This document shows, one piece after another, positions 6,526-13,961 of a stretch of 48,297 bases of DNA. The position numbers and the translations under genes are program-made. Numbering within the stretch: position 1 is the first letter of the stretch; the number at the start of each line of letters is the position of its first letter. The notes below the pieces were generated by a model. It saw only the letters and a list, made by a program, of their open reading frames with translations, did not search any database and was not told the DNA's origin. The stretch comes from a virus: positions 1-48,297 of the IMG/VR virus record IMGVR_UViG_3300037119_006157; one strand, written 5' to 3'.

Positions 6526-6783
6526 ATGACCTTCGAGACCCTGACTCAAGCCGCCCTCACCGCCCGCGACGACGCCGCCCGCACAGGCGAGCGCCACGTC
6601 GTCACCAAGAGCCCCTACGCCTTCCACGCATGGCCGGTCAGCCTCCTGCCCATCGACCTGCCCGAGCGCCACGACCCGACCTTCAATCAGGCCGTGGCCC
6701 TTCAGGCCTGCCTCAACCCGGGGGAGGCCCTCCTCGCCGTCGTCCATCCCTCCGGGCGCTGCACCTTCAGGAGCCGGTGCTGA
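6526..6783 (+). CDS. Hypothetical protein, 85 aa
   Basis: Unrecognised. It starts at ATG 6526 after AAAGAGAGA. The first 25 residues are helical and Ala-rich, followed by a segment that reads like beta strands (HVVTKSPYAFHAWPVSLL). Its stop shares a base with the next start (TGATG). Confidence 0.66.
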   Translation: MTFETLTQAALTARDDAARTGERHVVTKSPYAFHAWPVSLLPIDLPERHDPTFNQAVALQACLNPGEALLAVVHPSGRCTFRSRC

Positions 6784-7070
6784 TGAGAGAGGACAGCTAC
6801 GAGCCCTTCCTCTACGAGCGCAGCTTCGTCGCCCACGTCGAGGTGCGCTTCCTCAATGGGGTCGGGGTGAGCGACATGGACTGGGTCGCCGCCCACCTGA
6901 CCGACTACCTCGCCGCCTACACGCGCAGCCTGACCAACCTCCGCGACCTCAACCCCGAGGTGGTGGCGGTCTCGGGCGAGCACCGCGCCAGCTTCCTGCA
7001 CCCCCTCGCGGGTGCCCGCACACCGTTCGAAGGCATGGTCATCGACCTGCCCGGAGGAGACCCCAAATGA
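6783..7070 (+). CDS. Hypothetical protein, 95 aa
   Basis: Unrecognised acidic protein (MREDSYEPFLYERSF). The start at 6783 overlaps the previous stop, and its own stop overlaps the next ATG. It has a helix-rich centre (WVAAHLTDYLAAYTRSL) and no motif. It may be structural or regulatory; undecided. Confidence 0.66.
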   Translation: MREDSYEPFLYERSFVAHVEVRFLNGVGVSDMDWVAAHLTDYLAAYTRSLTNLRDLNPEVVAVSGEHRASFLHPLAGARTPFEGMVIDLPGGDPK

Positions 7071-7495
7071 CCATCGCGAACAGCGCCGACGTGACCATCC
7101 AGACCCCCCATGGGGACAGGCCCCGGGCCTTCCGCTTCGTCTTCGCCGACTACTCCCGCGACGAGTCCCGCGAGATGAGGCTGGAGTACCAGTCGGGTGT
7201 CAGCGGGGAGCAGGAGTGGCGGCTGGTGGGTGGCGAGGACGGGCCTCACCACCGCGTCTCGTGGGCCGCAGGCGGCATCGGCGTGGGGAGCCTGCTCTTC
7301 TCCGCCTACCAGAGCCCGCCGCCCTACTGGCCGGGCGACAAGGCCAAGCCCAAGGATGACGTGGTCGAGTTCTTCCACGTCACCGCCTTCCGCCGGGAGG
7401 ACGACACCACCGCCCGCGCCACCTACTTCTACGTTGACCTGCTCTACCTCGGTCGCACCACCCGGGGCGACCTCAAGCGGCAGTGGGGGCGCTGA
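7067..7495 (+). CDS. Hypothetical protein, 142 aa
   Basis: Not recognised. Beta-rich and aromatic (YSRDESREMRLEYQSG, EEFFHV-like strands, TYFYVDLLYLG). No cysteines or hydrophobic spans. ATGA overlap with the preceding gene and GGAGGAG upstream of the start. It ends two bases before the GTG of the next gene. Confidence 0.7.
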   Translation: MTIANSADVTIQTPHGDRPRAFRFVFADYSRDESREMRLEYQSGVSGEQEWRLVGGEDGPHHRVSWAAGGIGVGSLLFSAYQSPPPYWPGDKAKPKDDVVEFFHVTAFRREDDTTARATYFYVDLLYLGRTTRGDLKRQWGR

Positions 7496-7496
7496 C

Positions 7497-7769
7497 GTGA
7501 CGCCCTTCGCAGAGCGCCCCATCGACCAGCGCCGCGCCATCACCCACGCCTACGAGACCGTGGTCGGCCACCGCTTCCTCTGGAGCGGCGGCAAGACCCG
7601 CTACGAGCAGGGGCGCTGGCAGCGCTACTACCTCATCGGCCTGCGCCTTGAGGCCCACATCAACGGCGACCCCGTCCGCTGGGAGTCCGCCCTCTTCTCG
7701 TACGCCAACCGCCACAACAGCCTCGCGGCCATCTGCGAGACCCACGGCATTCAGGAGGTGACCCCATGA
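7497..7769 (+). CDS. Hypothetical protein, 90 aa
   Basis: The start is GTG 7497, after a GGGGG tract. It is basic and Tyr-rich (RYEQGRWQRYYLIGLRLEAHI), with no recognised domain. It ends in QEVTP and carries the third copy of the GAGGTGACCCCATGA coupling motif, so its 3' end resembles that of the 101-aa and 54-aa genes. Confidence 0.67.
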   Translation: MTPFAERPIDQRRAITHAYETVVGHRFLWSGGKTRYEQGRWQRYYLIGLRLEAHINGDPVRWESALFSYANRHNSLAAICETHGIQEVTP

Positions 7770-8044
7770 CCGGCTACCACGAGTACACCGTGAGGGGCAC
7801 GGGCGAGTTCCCGATCGACATGCTCCGCTACGACCGGAGCGCCCCCCAGAACGAGGCCGACTCGGCCCGCATCCACCTCAGCTTCCACGAGCGCCTCGAC
7901 GGCGACCGCGTCATCGCCCTCACCCACCCCTGCCTCGACCACAAGCGCAACTGCCAGTGGCAGCCCACCTTCCGGCGCTGGGAGTCCTTCCTCTGGCGCG
8001 TCACGACCATCAATGGCGAGCCCGTGCTGGTGCGCCGTGACTGA
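7766..8044 (+). CDS. Hypothetical protein, 92 aa
   Basis: Unrecognised. It starts at ATG 7766 in the coupling motif. The composition is beta-like, with a CLDHKRNCQW segment (two Cys, one His) that is too sparse to call a zinc site. Its 3' end overlaps the DUF2786 gene by eight bases. Confidence 0.66.
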   Translation: MTGYHEYTVRGTGEFPIDMLRYDRSAPQNEADSARIHLSFHERLDGDRVIALTHPCLDHKRNCQWQPTFRRWESFLWRVTTINGEPVLVRRD

Positions 8045-8762
8045 GCCGACGCGCGAGCGCATCGCCGAGAGGGTGAGGCGGCTCCTCGCTCTCTCGAAGT
8101 CGCCCAACGAGCACGAGGCTGCGGCGGCGGCTCAGAAGGCGCAGGAACTGCTCCTCAAGCACGACCTGAGCATGGCCGAGGTGGACGTGGCCGAGGCCCC
8201 CGAGGTGGTGGAGGGGAGCACCAAGCTGGCCAACGGGGCGGGCTGGCGCATCACCCTGCTCTTCCGCGTGGCCGAGGCCTACGGCTGCGAGATGACCTAC
8301 AGCACCGGCACCGGGGGGAGGTGCCAGTTGTACGGGCGCGCCCACGCCATCGAGGTCGTGCTCCACGTCAACGAGTACCTCGCCCGCACCATTGAGCGCC
8401 TCGCCGAGGAGGCAGCCCGCAACATCTCCTTCTGGGACACGGGCGAGTCCCGCAAGTGGCGGACGCGCTTCCGCTACGGGGCCGTCCGCACGGTCACCAC
8501 CCGCCTCAAGGAGAGCCGCCGCACGCTCGCGCAGGAGAGCGCCCAGACGCAGGCCCTCGTCCTCGTCAACGACAAGGCCGTGAAGGAGTTCTTCCAGCGC
8601 CTCTACCCGCCCGGCACGCTGGGGCGCTCCAGCCTCGGCTCAGACATGGGTGGGCACGGCTACCGGGCAGGCCGCGAGGCAGGCCACGGCATCGCCCTCA
8701 ACGACGCAGTGCGGGGGCCTTCGGGCTCCCGTGCCCCACAGCTTTCTGGAGGAAGCAGATGA
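8037..8762 (+). CDS. DUF2786 family protein, 241 aa
   Basis: The N-terminal 45 residues (RIAERVRRLLALSKS, then NEHEAAAAAQKAQELL) match the DUF2786 helical repeat found in many phage and bacterial proteins. The following DUF7168-like part is mixed alpha/beta with a conserved-looking LYGR turn and a basic helix. The biochemical role of the family is not established. GTG 8037 is chosen because it overlaps the previous stop and because the residues ahead of it look non-coding. The last 35 residues are Gly/Ser-rich. Confidence 0.8.
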   Translation: MTEPTRERIAERVRRLLALSKSPNEHEAAAAAQKAQELLLKHDLSMAEVDVAEAPEVVEGSTKLANGAGWRITLLFRVAEAYGCEMTYSTGTGGRCQLYGRAHAIEVVLHVNEYLARTIERLAEEAARNISFWDTGESRKWRTRFRYGAVRTVTTRLKESRRTLAQESAQTQALVLVNDKAVKEFFQRLYPPGTLGRSSLGSDMGGHGYRAGREAGHGIALNDAVRGPSGSRAPQLSGGSR

Positions 8763-9457
8763 CTGTCCGCAGCTACGAGAGCCTCTCCCCCTTCCCCGAC
8801 GACCTCAGCGACGCCCAGCTTCAGGCCCTCATCGACTACGCCCGCGACCGCGAGTCGCGGGAGGAGGAGCAGGCCATGGAGGTGGCCAGCGCGCTGGCCG
8901 ACAAGCTCCGCCGCCCGGGCGAGACAGAGGAGGAGCACGCCGAGCGCGTGCCCTCGCACATCTACCGCCACGGCATCACCTCCAGCGACGTGTCGTGGGC
9001 GGCCAAGTCCATCCGCGAGCGCGAGGCCGAGGCCAAGAAGTGGGAGAACTTTGGCTCTGTCTTCTGGCACGTGCTGAACAACCGCCAGCACGCCGCCGAG
9101 GCCGAGGCCTTCGAGTCCCAGAGGGCCCTCGTCGAGGTGGGTGACCCGGTGGACGCCAACGAGGCCTATGCCGCGCTGGGCTGCTCGCCCCCCGACCAGA
9201 CGCGCTGGTCGGACGGCCCCACGCGCTACGAGTACCGCTCGGTCTCCCTCGACGAGCAGTTCATCGGCTACGTGCGGCGCAAGCCCAAGCAGTCCTTCTG
9301 GAGCTACACCCGGCTGGGCGACACCTCCTCGTGGAACGAGCAGGTCGAGCCACGCTGGAACAACGGCGGCTATGGCCAGCGCTACCGCCACCAGCAGGAG
9401 GCTGCGGATGGCCTCGTGAAGGCCGTCCTCAAGGCGCGTCAGGCGGTGTCGGCATGA
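8759..9457 (+). CDS. Hypothetical protein, 232 aa
   Basis: Unrecognised. It starts at ATG 8759 (ATGA overlap) behind GGAGGAAG. The N-terminal third is strongly helical and acidic (YARDRESREEEQAMEVA), the middle is helical with KSIREREAEAKKWENF, and the C-terminus is aromatic and Gly-rich. It has no catalytic signature. One of the larger early proteins and worth a structure prediction. Confidence 0.7.
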   Translation: MTVRSYESLSPFPDDLSDAQLQALIDYARDRESREEEQAMEVASALADKLRRPGETEEEHAERVPSHIYRHGITSSDVSWAAKSIREREAEAKKWENFGSVFWHVLNNRQHAAEAEAFESQRALVEVGDPVDANEAYAALGCSPPDQTRWSDGPTRYEYRSVSLDEQFIGYVRRKPKQSFWSYTRLGDTSSWNEQVEPRWNNGGYGQRYRHQQEAADGLVKAVLKARQAVSA

Positions 9458-9681
9458 CGACTCACTCTCGCCTCGTGGGGCACGTCGCCGACGTCGTGGA
9501 CTACGGCAGCATCGTCACCGTTTACGTGATGGTGGCCGACGCCCACGGGCAGGTGGAGCCCATCCACTTCGACCATCGCATGTTCCAGCACTTCGCCGAG
9601 GCCGAGGGCTACGCCCTCATCGGGCGTGGCATCGAGCGCGACGTGGTGGACGGCGTCGAGACCGTCAGCCTGCTGGGCTGA
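9454..9681 (+). CDS. Hypothetical protein, 75 aa
   Basis: Unrecognised small acidic beta-rich protein (VADVVDYGSIVTVYVMVADA). It is coupled to the preceding gene by ATGA. An 81-base gap with GC-rich inverted sequences (CCCCCGGGGG near 9692) separates it from the next gene. Confidence 0.66.
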   Translation: MTTHSRLVGHVADVVDYGSIVTVYVMVADAHGQVEPIHFDHRMFQHFAEAEGYALIGRGIERDVVDGVETVSLLG

Positions 9682-9762
9682 CTCGCATCCCTACCCCCCG
9701 GGGGCGCTCACGTGTCCCCGGGCGGCAGGCCGCGAGGCCTAGCACGACAGAGGAGACCAACC

Positions 9763-10917
9763 TTGACGACCTCAACAGACACCGTCATCGCCCGCTCGCG
9801 CGAACAGGCCGTTGACCTGATCGCCGAGCTAGACCGCCGCCGCCAGAGCGCGCGGGACATCGTCATCGACGCAGGACGCCTCGACCACGGGGTGAACATC
9901 AGCCCCGATGGCAAGGCCAGCTACCGGCTGGGCGTGCCCTTCGTGGGCGACGCCTTCGAGGGCTTCCCCCTCAGCCCCACCGCCCTCGGGCAGGTGGCTC
10001 AGGCCGCCAGCATCCCGGGCGACTACGCCAAGCGCATCCACGGGGACTACCCGCTGCTCTTCGCGGACAGCGTGGCGACGCTCCTGCCCAAGGACAAGGC
10101 GCGCATGGTGCGCTCCCTCGACGGGCGCGTGCGCGCCTTCCTGTCCGACCGCTACCGGGTGCTCGACAATTTCGACCTCGCCTTCTCGGTGCTCACCGAG
10201 GCCAACAAGGTCGGGGCGGAGATCCAGCGCTGGACGCTCACCGAGGATCGCTTCGAGGCGCGCCTCATCGTCCCCGACTGGCGCGAGACCATCGGCTACC
10301 GCGACCTCGGGCAGGGCGGCGGCGGCCACCAGTTCTTCAAGGCACCCTCTGACGGGCAGGGCGGCAGCGTCATCATCCCGGGCCTCTACGTCTCGAACTC
10401 CGAGACGGGCAAGGGCGGGCAGGTGGTCAGGCCGTACCTCCTCGACAGCGTGTGCAACAACGGGGCCCTCATCGAGACCACGCTCCGCACCGTCCACCTC
10501 GGTGGGCAGGTGGGCGAGGGCATCCTCACCCGCGAGGCCGCCGAGGCCGACAGCCGGGCGGTCTGGCTGCGGGTGCGCGACGTGATCGCTGCGGTCTTCG
10601 ACCGCGAGGCCTTCACCAAGACGGTCGAGCAGTTCCGCAAGACCGGGGAGTTCGAACTGGGCAACCCGCTGGAGGCGGTGGACTACGTGGTCACCAACCA
10701 CGGGCTCACCGACGAGGACAAACAGGCCCTCATCAACGAGTTGATCGCCCCCAGCCACGGGCGCAACGCCAACGGCACGGTGCTGAGCCTGCTCAACGCC
10801 ATCACCCAGAGGGCGCAGGCCTACGAGACCAGCGACCCCGAGAAGGCCACCGAACTGGAGGCCATCGGCGGTCGCATCATCGCCAACCCGGCCCAGTACG
10901 TGGTGGTGCGCAAGTAG
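9763..10917 (+). CDS. DUF932 family protein, 384 aa
   Basis: Member of the DUF932 / phage-plasmid-like protein group (TIGR03299-type), recognised from FSDRYRVLDNFDLAFSVL-like text (here LSDRYRVLDNFDLA), a Gly-rich loop and the conserved SVCNNG region. These proteins occur on phages and plasmids, often near recombination genes; the biochemical role is unknown. The start is TTG 9763 with AGAGGAGA upstream; the longer frame passes through non-coding sequence. It ends with TAG at 10917, before a GNRA hairpin. Confidence 0.82.
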   Translation: MTTSTDTVIARSREQAVDLIAELDRRRQSARDIVIDAGRLDHGVNISPDGKASYRLGVPFVGDAFEGFPLSPTALGQVAQAASIPGDYAKRIHGDYPLLFADSVATLLPKDKARMVRSLDGRVRAFLSDRYRVLDNFDLAFSVLTEANKVGAEIQRWTLTEDRFEARLIVPDWRETIGYRDLGQGGGGHQFFKAPSDGQGGSVIIPGLYVSNSETGKGGQVVRPYLLDSVCNNGALIETTLRTVHLGGQVGEGILTREAAEADSRAVWLRVRDVIAAVFDREAFTKTVEQFRKTGEFELGNPLEAVDYVVTNHGLTDEDKQALINELIAPSHGRNANGTVLSLLNAITQRAQAYETSDPEKATELEAIGGRIIANPAQYVVVRK

Positions 10918-10946
10918 GGGGCCACCAGCGCCCTCTCCGTAGCCCA

Positions 10947-10972
10947 GAGGGCCTCCCGCAAGGGAGGCCCTC
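10947..10972 (+). terminator. 11-bp perfect hairpin with GCAA tetraloop
   Basis: GAGGGCCTCCC, loop GCAA, GGGAGGCCCTC. Very stable, with a GNRA loop, but no U-tract follows. It may be a partial terminator or a 3'-end stabiliser for the DUF932 message, with the following genes translated from a fresh GGAGGAG site. Confidence 0.5.
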
Positions 10973-10992
10973 GCCACATCTCTGGAGGAGAC

Positions 10993-11199
10993 ATGACCGA
11001 CCACGTCACCGACCTTCGCTGCACGCGCTGCAACGAGAAGCTGAACCCCGTCCGCACCGTGTGGCTCGAACTGAACAACCACACCAACACCTACCACGAG
11101 GAGGGCACCGTCCCGCCCGCCCAGTCGCAGGGCGGCTTCTCCTTCGGACAGGCGTGCGCGCGCCGGGCCCTCCGGGGCGACATGGGGCAGGCACGCTGA
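10993..11199 (+). CDS. Small zinc-finger-like protein, 68 aa
   Basis: It has GGAGGAG eight bases upstream of ATG 10993. CTRC near residues 10-13 is a zinc knuckle half; H30, H35 or C55 may complete it. Similar small proteins with one CxxC and a GxxFGxxCAR-like tail are common in phages; none has an assigned role that I know. TGATG overlap with the next gene. Confidence 0.67.
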   Translation: MTDHVTDLRCTRCNEKLNPVRTVWLELNNHTNTYHEEGTVPPAQSQGGFSFGQACARRALRGDMGQAR

Positions 11200-11504
11200 T
11201 GCCCATCAAGCCAACCACCAGCCGCCTCATGGTCATCACCGAGGGCGACCTGCCGCCCGCCATCCTCAACGACCTCGTGGTGTTCCTCGCAGAGAAGGGC
11301 GTGAGGGCCGGGGTCATGCTCTCGTGGGACAACTACAGCCAAGCGGTGCTCGACCTCATCGCGGCCTGCTACGGCTTCATCGCGTTTCACCCGGGGGAGT
11401 GCCCCGACCCGGACTGCCCGGCCATCGCGGCCCGGGCAGCCCTCAGGGCCGTGGGCCACGACCCCGACGACGAGGGCATCCACCTGAACTGGCCGGGCCA
11501 GTGA
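11199..11504 (+). CDS. Hypothetical protein, 101 aa
   Basis: Unrecognised alpha/beta protein: a beta strand (RLMVITEG), a helix (AILNDLVVFLAEKG), a strand (RAGVMLSW), a helix, then CPDPDCPAIAARAAL, where two cysteines may bind metal. The start shares a base with the previous stop; the end overlaps the GTG of the next gene. Confidence 0.68.
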   Translation: MPIKPTTSRLMVITEGDLPPAILNDLVVFLAEKGVRAGVMLSWDNYSQAVLDLIAACYGFIAFHPGECPDPDCPAIAARAALRAVGHDPDDEGIHLNWPGQ

Positions 11505-11701
11505 CCGGGCTGGTCGAGTGGCTGGCGGTTGACTCCCTCCGGGGCACCCGCCGCCGGTCGCTCGTCCACGACGTGAGCGAGGAGGCGAGGACGCGCTGCG
11601 GCGTGCCTGTTCCGCCCTTCGCGTGGCCCGTGGCAAGGCTCCATACGGAACTCCTCTGCCGCCGCTGCCGCAGGGCGGCTCTCAAGGAGGCGGGCTTTTG
11701 A
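11501..11701 (+). CDS. Hypothetical protein, 66 aa
   Basis: GTG start in a GTGA overlap. Basic, with a C-terminal CRRCRR knuckle and one more Cys (RTRCG) near residue 36. Possibly nucleic-acid binding. Not recognised. Confidence 0.6.
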   Translation: MTGLVEWLAVDSLRGTRRRSLVHDVSEEARTRCGVPVPPFAWPVARLHTELLCRRCRRAALKEAGF

Positions 11702-11895
11702 CCACCCGCCGCAAGTCCACCAGCACCGCCACCTGCGAGCGGCAGGACAAGGTGCGCTACGAGAGCGAGGAGGAGGCCCGCGACGCCCTGCGCGTCCTGA
11801 GCGCCCTCTCTCGCGCCAGAAACGTCCGCGTCTACAGGTGCCCGGGGGGCGACCCCCACTGGCATCTCGGGCGCGGGCGGAGGAGGAACAGATGA
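11698..11895 (+). CDS. Hypothetical protein, 65 aa
   Basis: TTG start at 11698 behind AAGGAGG, overlapping the previous stop (TTGA). It has a helix (SEEEARDALRVLSALSRAR) followed by a strand and PHWHLGR, a plan seen in small phage proteins whose relatives end in a zinc-binding C-P-x-C-x2-WHL motif; only one of those cysteines remains here. Function unknown. Confidence 0.65.
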   Translation: MTTRRKSTSTATCERQDKVRYESEEEARDALRVLSALSRARNVRVYRCPGGDPHWHLGRGRRRNR

Positions 11896-12353
11896 CCAAC
11901 ACGAGCCCGACCAACCCCAACCGGGTGAACTGGCACGGGGCGGAGGTGACCTACGGGGACTGGCGCGACCGCCTCGTGCAGGAGGCCAGAATCAGCAACC
12001 CGCTCATGGACAACTACCGCCGCTTTCTGCCCATCCCTCTGGGCGAGGGCCTCATGCTCAGCGCCCAGAACAGCCCCTACCACTACGTCACGGGCAGGGC
12101 ATTCAGCCTCGACGCCGAGGGGTTCGACCCCGTGGCCCTCGTGGACTTCGAGGTCGCCTTCTTCTTCGAGGGCGGGGGCGACCTGCTGGAGAAGGGGCAG
12201 TTCGCCCCGCTCGACCGGCTCCTCGCGGAGGCGGACATCGTGTGGAACGGGGACATCGTCATCGGCTGGGTGCCCGCCGAGAACATCGGCAGGCTCCTCA
12301 GCCGCGTGCAGGAGATGGCGAACCCGCCCGCCCCGGGGGCCGACGATGCCTGA
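11892..12353 (+). CDS. Hypothetical protein, 153 aa
   Basis: Unrecognised. ATG 11892 follows GGAGGAA. Acidic, with a beta-rich centre (ALVDFEVAFFFEGGG) and a helical end. No motif. It overlaps the next gene by eight bases. Confidence 0.68.
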   Translation: MTNTSPTNPNRVNWHGAEVTYGDWRDRLVQEARISNPLMDNYRRFLPIPLGEGLMLSAQNSPYHYVTGRAFSLDAEGFDPVALVDFEVAFFFEGGGDLLEKGQFAPLDRLLAEADIVWNGDIVIGWVPAENIGRLLSRVQEMANPPAPGADDA

Positions 12354-12513
12354 CGTGCTCGACTCCCTGCCCGCCAGCGTGCAGTTCTCCCTGAGGCTGC
12401 GCGTCCCCCTCTATGCCCGCCTGCGGCGCTACAGCGACGCCTCCGGTGAGCCCATGAACACCCTCACGGCGCTCGCGCTGGAGGAGTACCTCGACCGCAT
12501 GGAGGCCAAGTGA
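12346..12513 (+). CDS. Ribbon-helix-helix-like regulator, 55 aa
   Basis: A short gene starting at ATG 12346 inside the end of the previous gene. The protein has a beta strand (SVQFSLRLRV), then two helices (PLYARLRRYSDAS, then NTLTALALEEYLDRM): the compact fold of Arc/CopG repressors, which dimerise and insert the strand pair into the major groove. It may repress one of the phage promoters. A second protein of this class opens the opposite operon at 19253. Confidence 0.65.
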   Translation: MPDVLDSLPASVQFSLRLRVPLYARLRRYSDASGEPMNTLTALALEEYLDRMEAK

Positions 12514-12734
12514 TGAGCATCACCAAGGACGACCTCGTCCTCGTCTGCCGGGACACGGCGGACTACCTCGCCGGGGAGAACGACGACGCCCTCCACTGCC
12601 TCGCCTGCGGGGCCACCGGGGGCTGGCGGATGGCCTCGCACGGGAAGGCCCGCCTCCTCCCCAAGACCATCGAGCATGGGCCTCGCTGCCCCGTCCCCGT
12701 CCTCAGGGAGGCGGTGCAGGCCGCCATCGCCTAG
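12513..12734 (+). CDS. Hypothetical protein, 73 aa, last gene of plus-strand operon
   Basis: ATG 12513 follows GGAGG at seven bases and shares a base with the previous stop. It has CLAC near residues 30-33 and C60, a possible zinc site. Its TAG overlaps the TAG of the convergent minus-strand gene (CTAG). A strong terminator follows within 15 bases. Confidence 0.68.
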   Translation: MSITKDDLVLVCRDTADYLAGENDDALHCLACGATGGWRMASHGKARLLPKTIEHGPRCPVPVLREAVQAAIA

Positions 12735-12916
12735 CCCGCCAGAGAGCCCCCATCACCTCCGGGTGGTGGGGGCTTTTTTGGTTTCAGGGACTGGCCCCAG
12801 CGGTGCTCTCCGCAGTAGCGCTTGCCCCGGGGCCCGCCCTGCGTCCAGATGCGCTCGCCACAGGACGGCTCCGCGCAGTCCGCGAGGTAGACCGAGGGCG
12901 AGCCATCTGGCTTCAC
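12731..12916 (-). CDS. Small zinc-binding protein, 61 aa, last gene of minus replication operon
   Basis: GTG 12916 overlaps the previous stop (GTGA). It has C17-x4-C22 (CAEPSC) and a later C-x2-H (CGEH), a zinc ribbon plan, plus a Pro/Gly-rich C-terminus (KPKKPPPPGGDGG) that is encoded by the plus-strand terminator itself. The tail may therefore be dictated by the terminator rather than selected as protein. Confidence 0.65.
   Translation of the reverse strand: MKPDGSPSVYLADCAEPSCGERIWTQGGPRGKRYCGEHRWGQSLKPKKPPPPGGDGGSLAG
12745..12779 (+). terminator. Rho-independent terminator of the plus-strand operon
   Basis: A 13-bp stem (AGCCCCCATCACC / GGTGGTGGGGGCT, one G-T pair) with a TCCG tetraloop and six T residues (12774-12779). 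Textbook form. It lies inside the 3' coding end of the convergent minus-strand gene. Confidence 0.92.
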
Positions 12917-13044
12917 AGGCGCATCCCCAGCCAGATGGCGGCGAGGATGAGAAGGGCGGTCATGGTGAGGCTGGCCACAACCGAGAGGACGGCCAGCACC
13001 AGCGCAACCCATCCGATCGCGTCGTCGAAGCGCTGGTTGTCCAC
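12913..13044 (-). CDS. Small membrane protein, 43 aa
   Basis: Read from GTG 13044 to TGA 12913, overlapping the next start (GTGA). After a polar start (DNQRFDDA) residues 10-42 are almost wholly hydrophobic (ALVLAVLSVVASL, then ALLILAAIWLG), one long or two short membrane helices. No strong Shine-Dalgarno. It lies in frame downstream of the TAG at 13057. It could be a holin or an early membrane peptide. Confidence 0.6.
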   Translation of the reverse strand: MDNQRFDDAIGWVALVLAVLSVVASLTMTALLILAAIWLGMRL

Positions 13045-13056
13045 GTCACGGCGATT

Positions 13057-13425
13057 CTAGTCGAACATGCGCTGCTGCCAGCGCGGGAGGTGCTCTGCCG
13101 ACCAGCGCTCGCGGCGCTCGGCCCGCTCGACCATCGTCCGGGCCTGCGCCCGCAGGCGGCGCGTGCCGTGCTCGGCCTCGTCACAGGACTGTGCGACGCC
13201 CAGCTTCTCGTCGCTCAGCGCGAGCACGAACTCGACGCCATCGGCGGCAGAAAGGGCCGCGCGCACGGTGCGCCCCCCGATGCTCGTGGCCTGCGAGACC
13301 GCCTCGTAGGTCGTGACCCCCCGGAGGCTGGCCATGAAGGCGACCACCCGGGCGTACTCCGCCGAGGTGTACTCCCGGCCCCCCGTGTCCTTCTGCCCTG
13401 TCCACCTGCCACCCCTGCGCGCCAT
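13057..13425 (-). CDS. Hypothetical HTH-like protein, 122 aa
   Basis: ATG 13425 overlaps the lysozyme gene's stop (TAATG). The centre reads as a helix-turn-helix (TYEAVSQATSIGGRTVRAAL), with a winged-helix feel, followed by a long basic helix (TRRLRAQARTMVERAERRER). DNA binding is likely. It may be a regulator of the replication or lysis genes; no family is assigned. Confidence 0.65.
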   Translation of the reverse strand: MARRGGRWTGQKDTGGREYTSAEYARVVAFMASLRGVTTYEAVSQATSIGGRTVRAALSAADGVEFVLALSDEKLGVAQSCDEAEHGTRRLRAQARTMVERAERRERWSAEHLPRWQQRMFD

Positions 13426-13961
13426 TACCAGCACGACCATGGCTGCCAACCCCGGGCGCTGTACTTCTCCCACGCGAGGGCCGTGCTCGCCGCCGCGCTC
13501 CCGTAGCCCGCGCAGGGCAGGTGCTGCCAGAGGCCACAGGCCCCGGAGGACGGGTTAACGGCGTAGATGTCGCCGTGGCTCTCGCACTCGATGATTCGCA
13601 GCGCCGTCGCGCAGTCCCACGCGTAGGAGCACACGAGCGCGACCCAGTCCCCAGAGGCCTGCGCCCCGACGCTGTTCGCGGGTGGGTTTCGCGGGGGCTC
13701 AGGCGTGGGGGTTGGCGAGGGCGTTGGGCTCGGTGTCGGAGTCGGGATCGCCCTCGCCAGAGCGTTAGCGTGGCCGTCCGAGGGGGCGAAGGCAACGAGC
13801 CCGTAGAAGCCCGGAGAGGGCGTGGGCGTGGCCGTTCCGACGTAGCCGGGGTGAGACGCCGCGCTGGGGGCTTTCGGGCCACCAGCGCCTCCTCCTGCGC
13901 CCACAGCGGCAAGCCCGGCGGCCAGCGTGACGAAGGCGCAGGAGAGGAGCGCGAGCCTCAC
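13425..13961 (-). CDS. Secreted lysozyme/transglycosylase-like protein, 178 aa
   Basis: The GTG start at 13961 gives a signal-peptide-like N-terminus (RLALLSCAFVTLAAGLAAV), then a low-complexity spacer with a TPTPSPTPSPTPTPEPP linker (about 72-91). The last 75 residues hold a compact lysozyme-like domain: IIECES with probable catalytic Glu at 125 or 127, then SSGACGLWQ, the typical goose/SLT/Rpf-type signature. Seven cysteines (one in the signal region) could form disulfides outside the cytoplasm. It probably cleaves peptidoglycan from outside the membrane. Its place in the replication operon rather than the late unit is unusual. Confidence 0.78.
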   Translation of the reverse strand: MRLALLSCAFVTLAAGLAAVGAGGGAGGPKAPSAASHPGYVGTATPTPSPGFYGLVAFAPSDGHANALARAIPTPTPSPTPSPTPTPEPPRNPPANSVGAQASGDWVALVCSYAWDCATALRIIECESHGDIYAVNPSSGACGLWQHLPCAGYGSAAASTALAWEKYSARGWQPWSCW

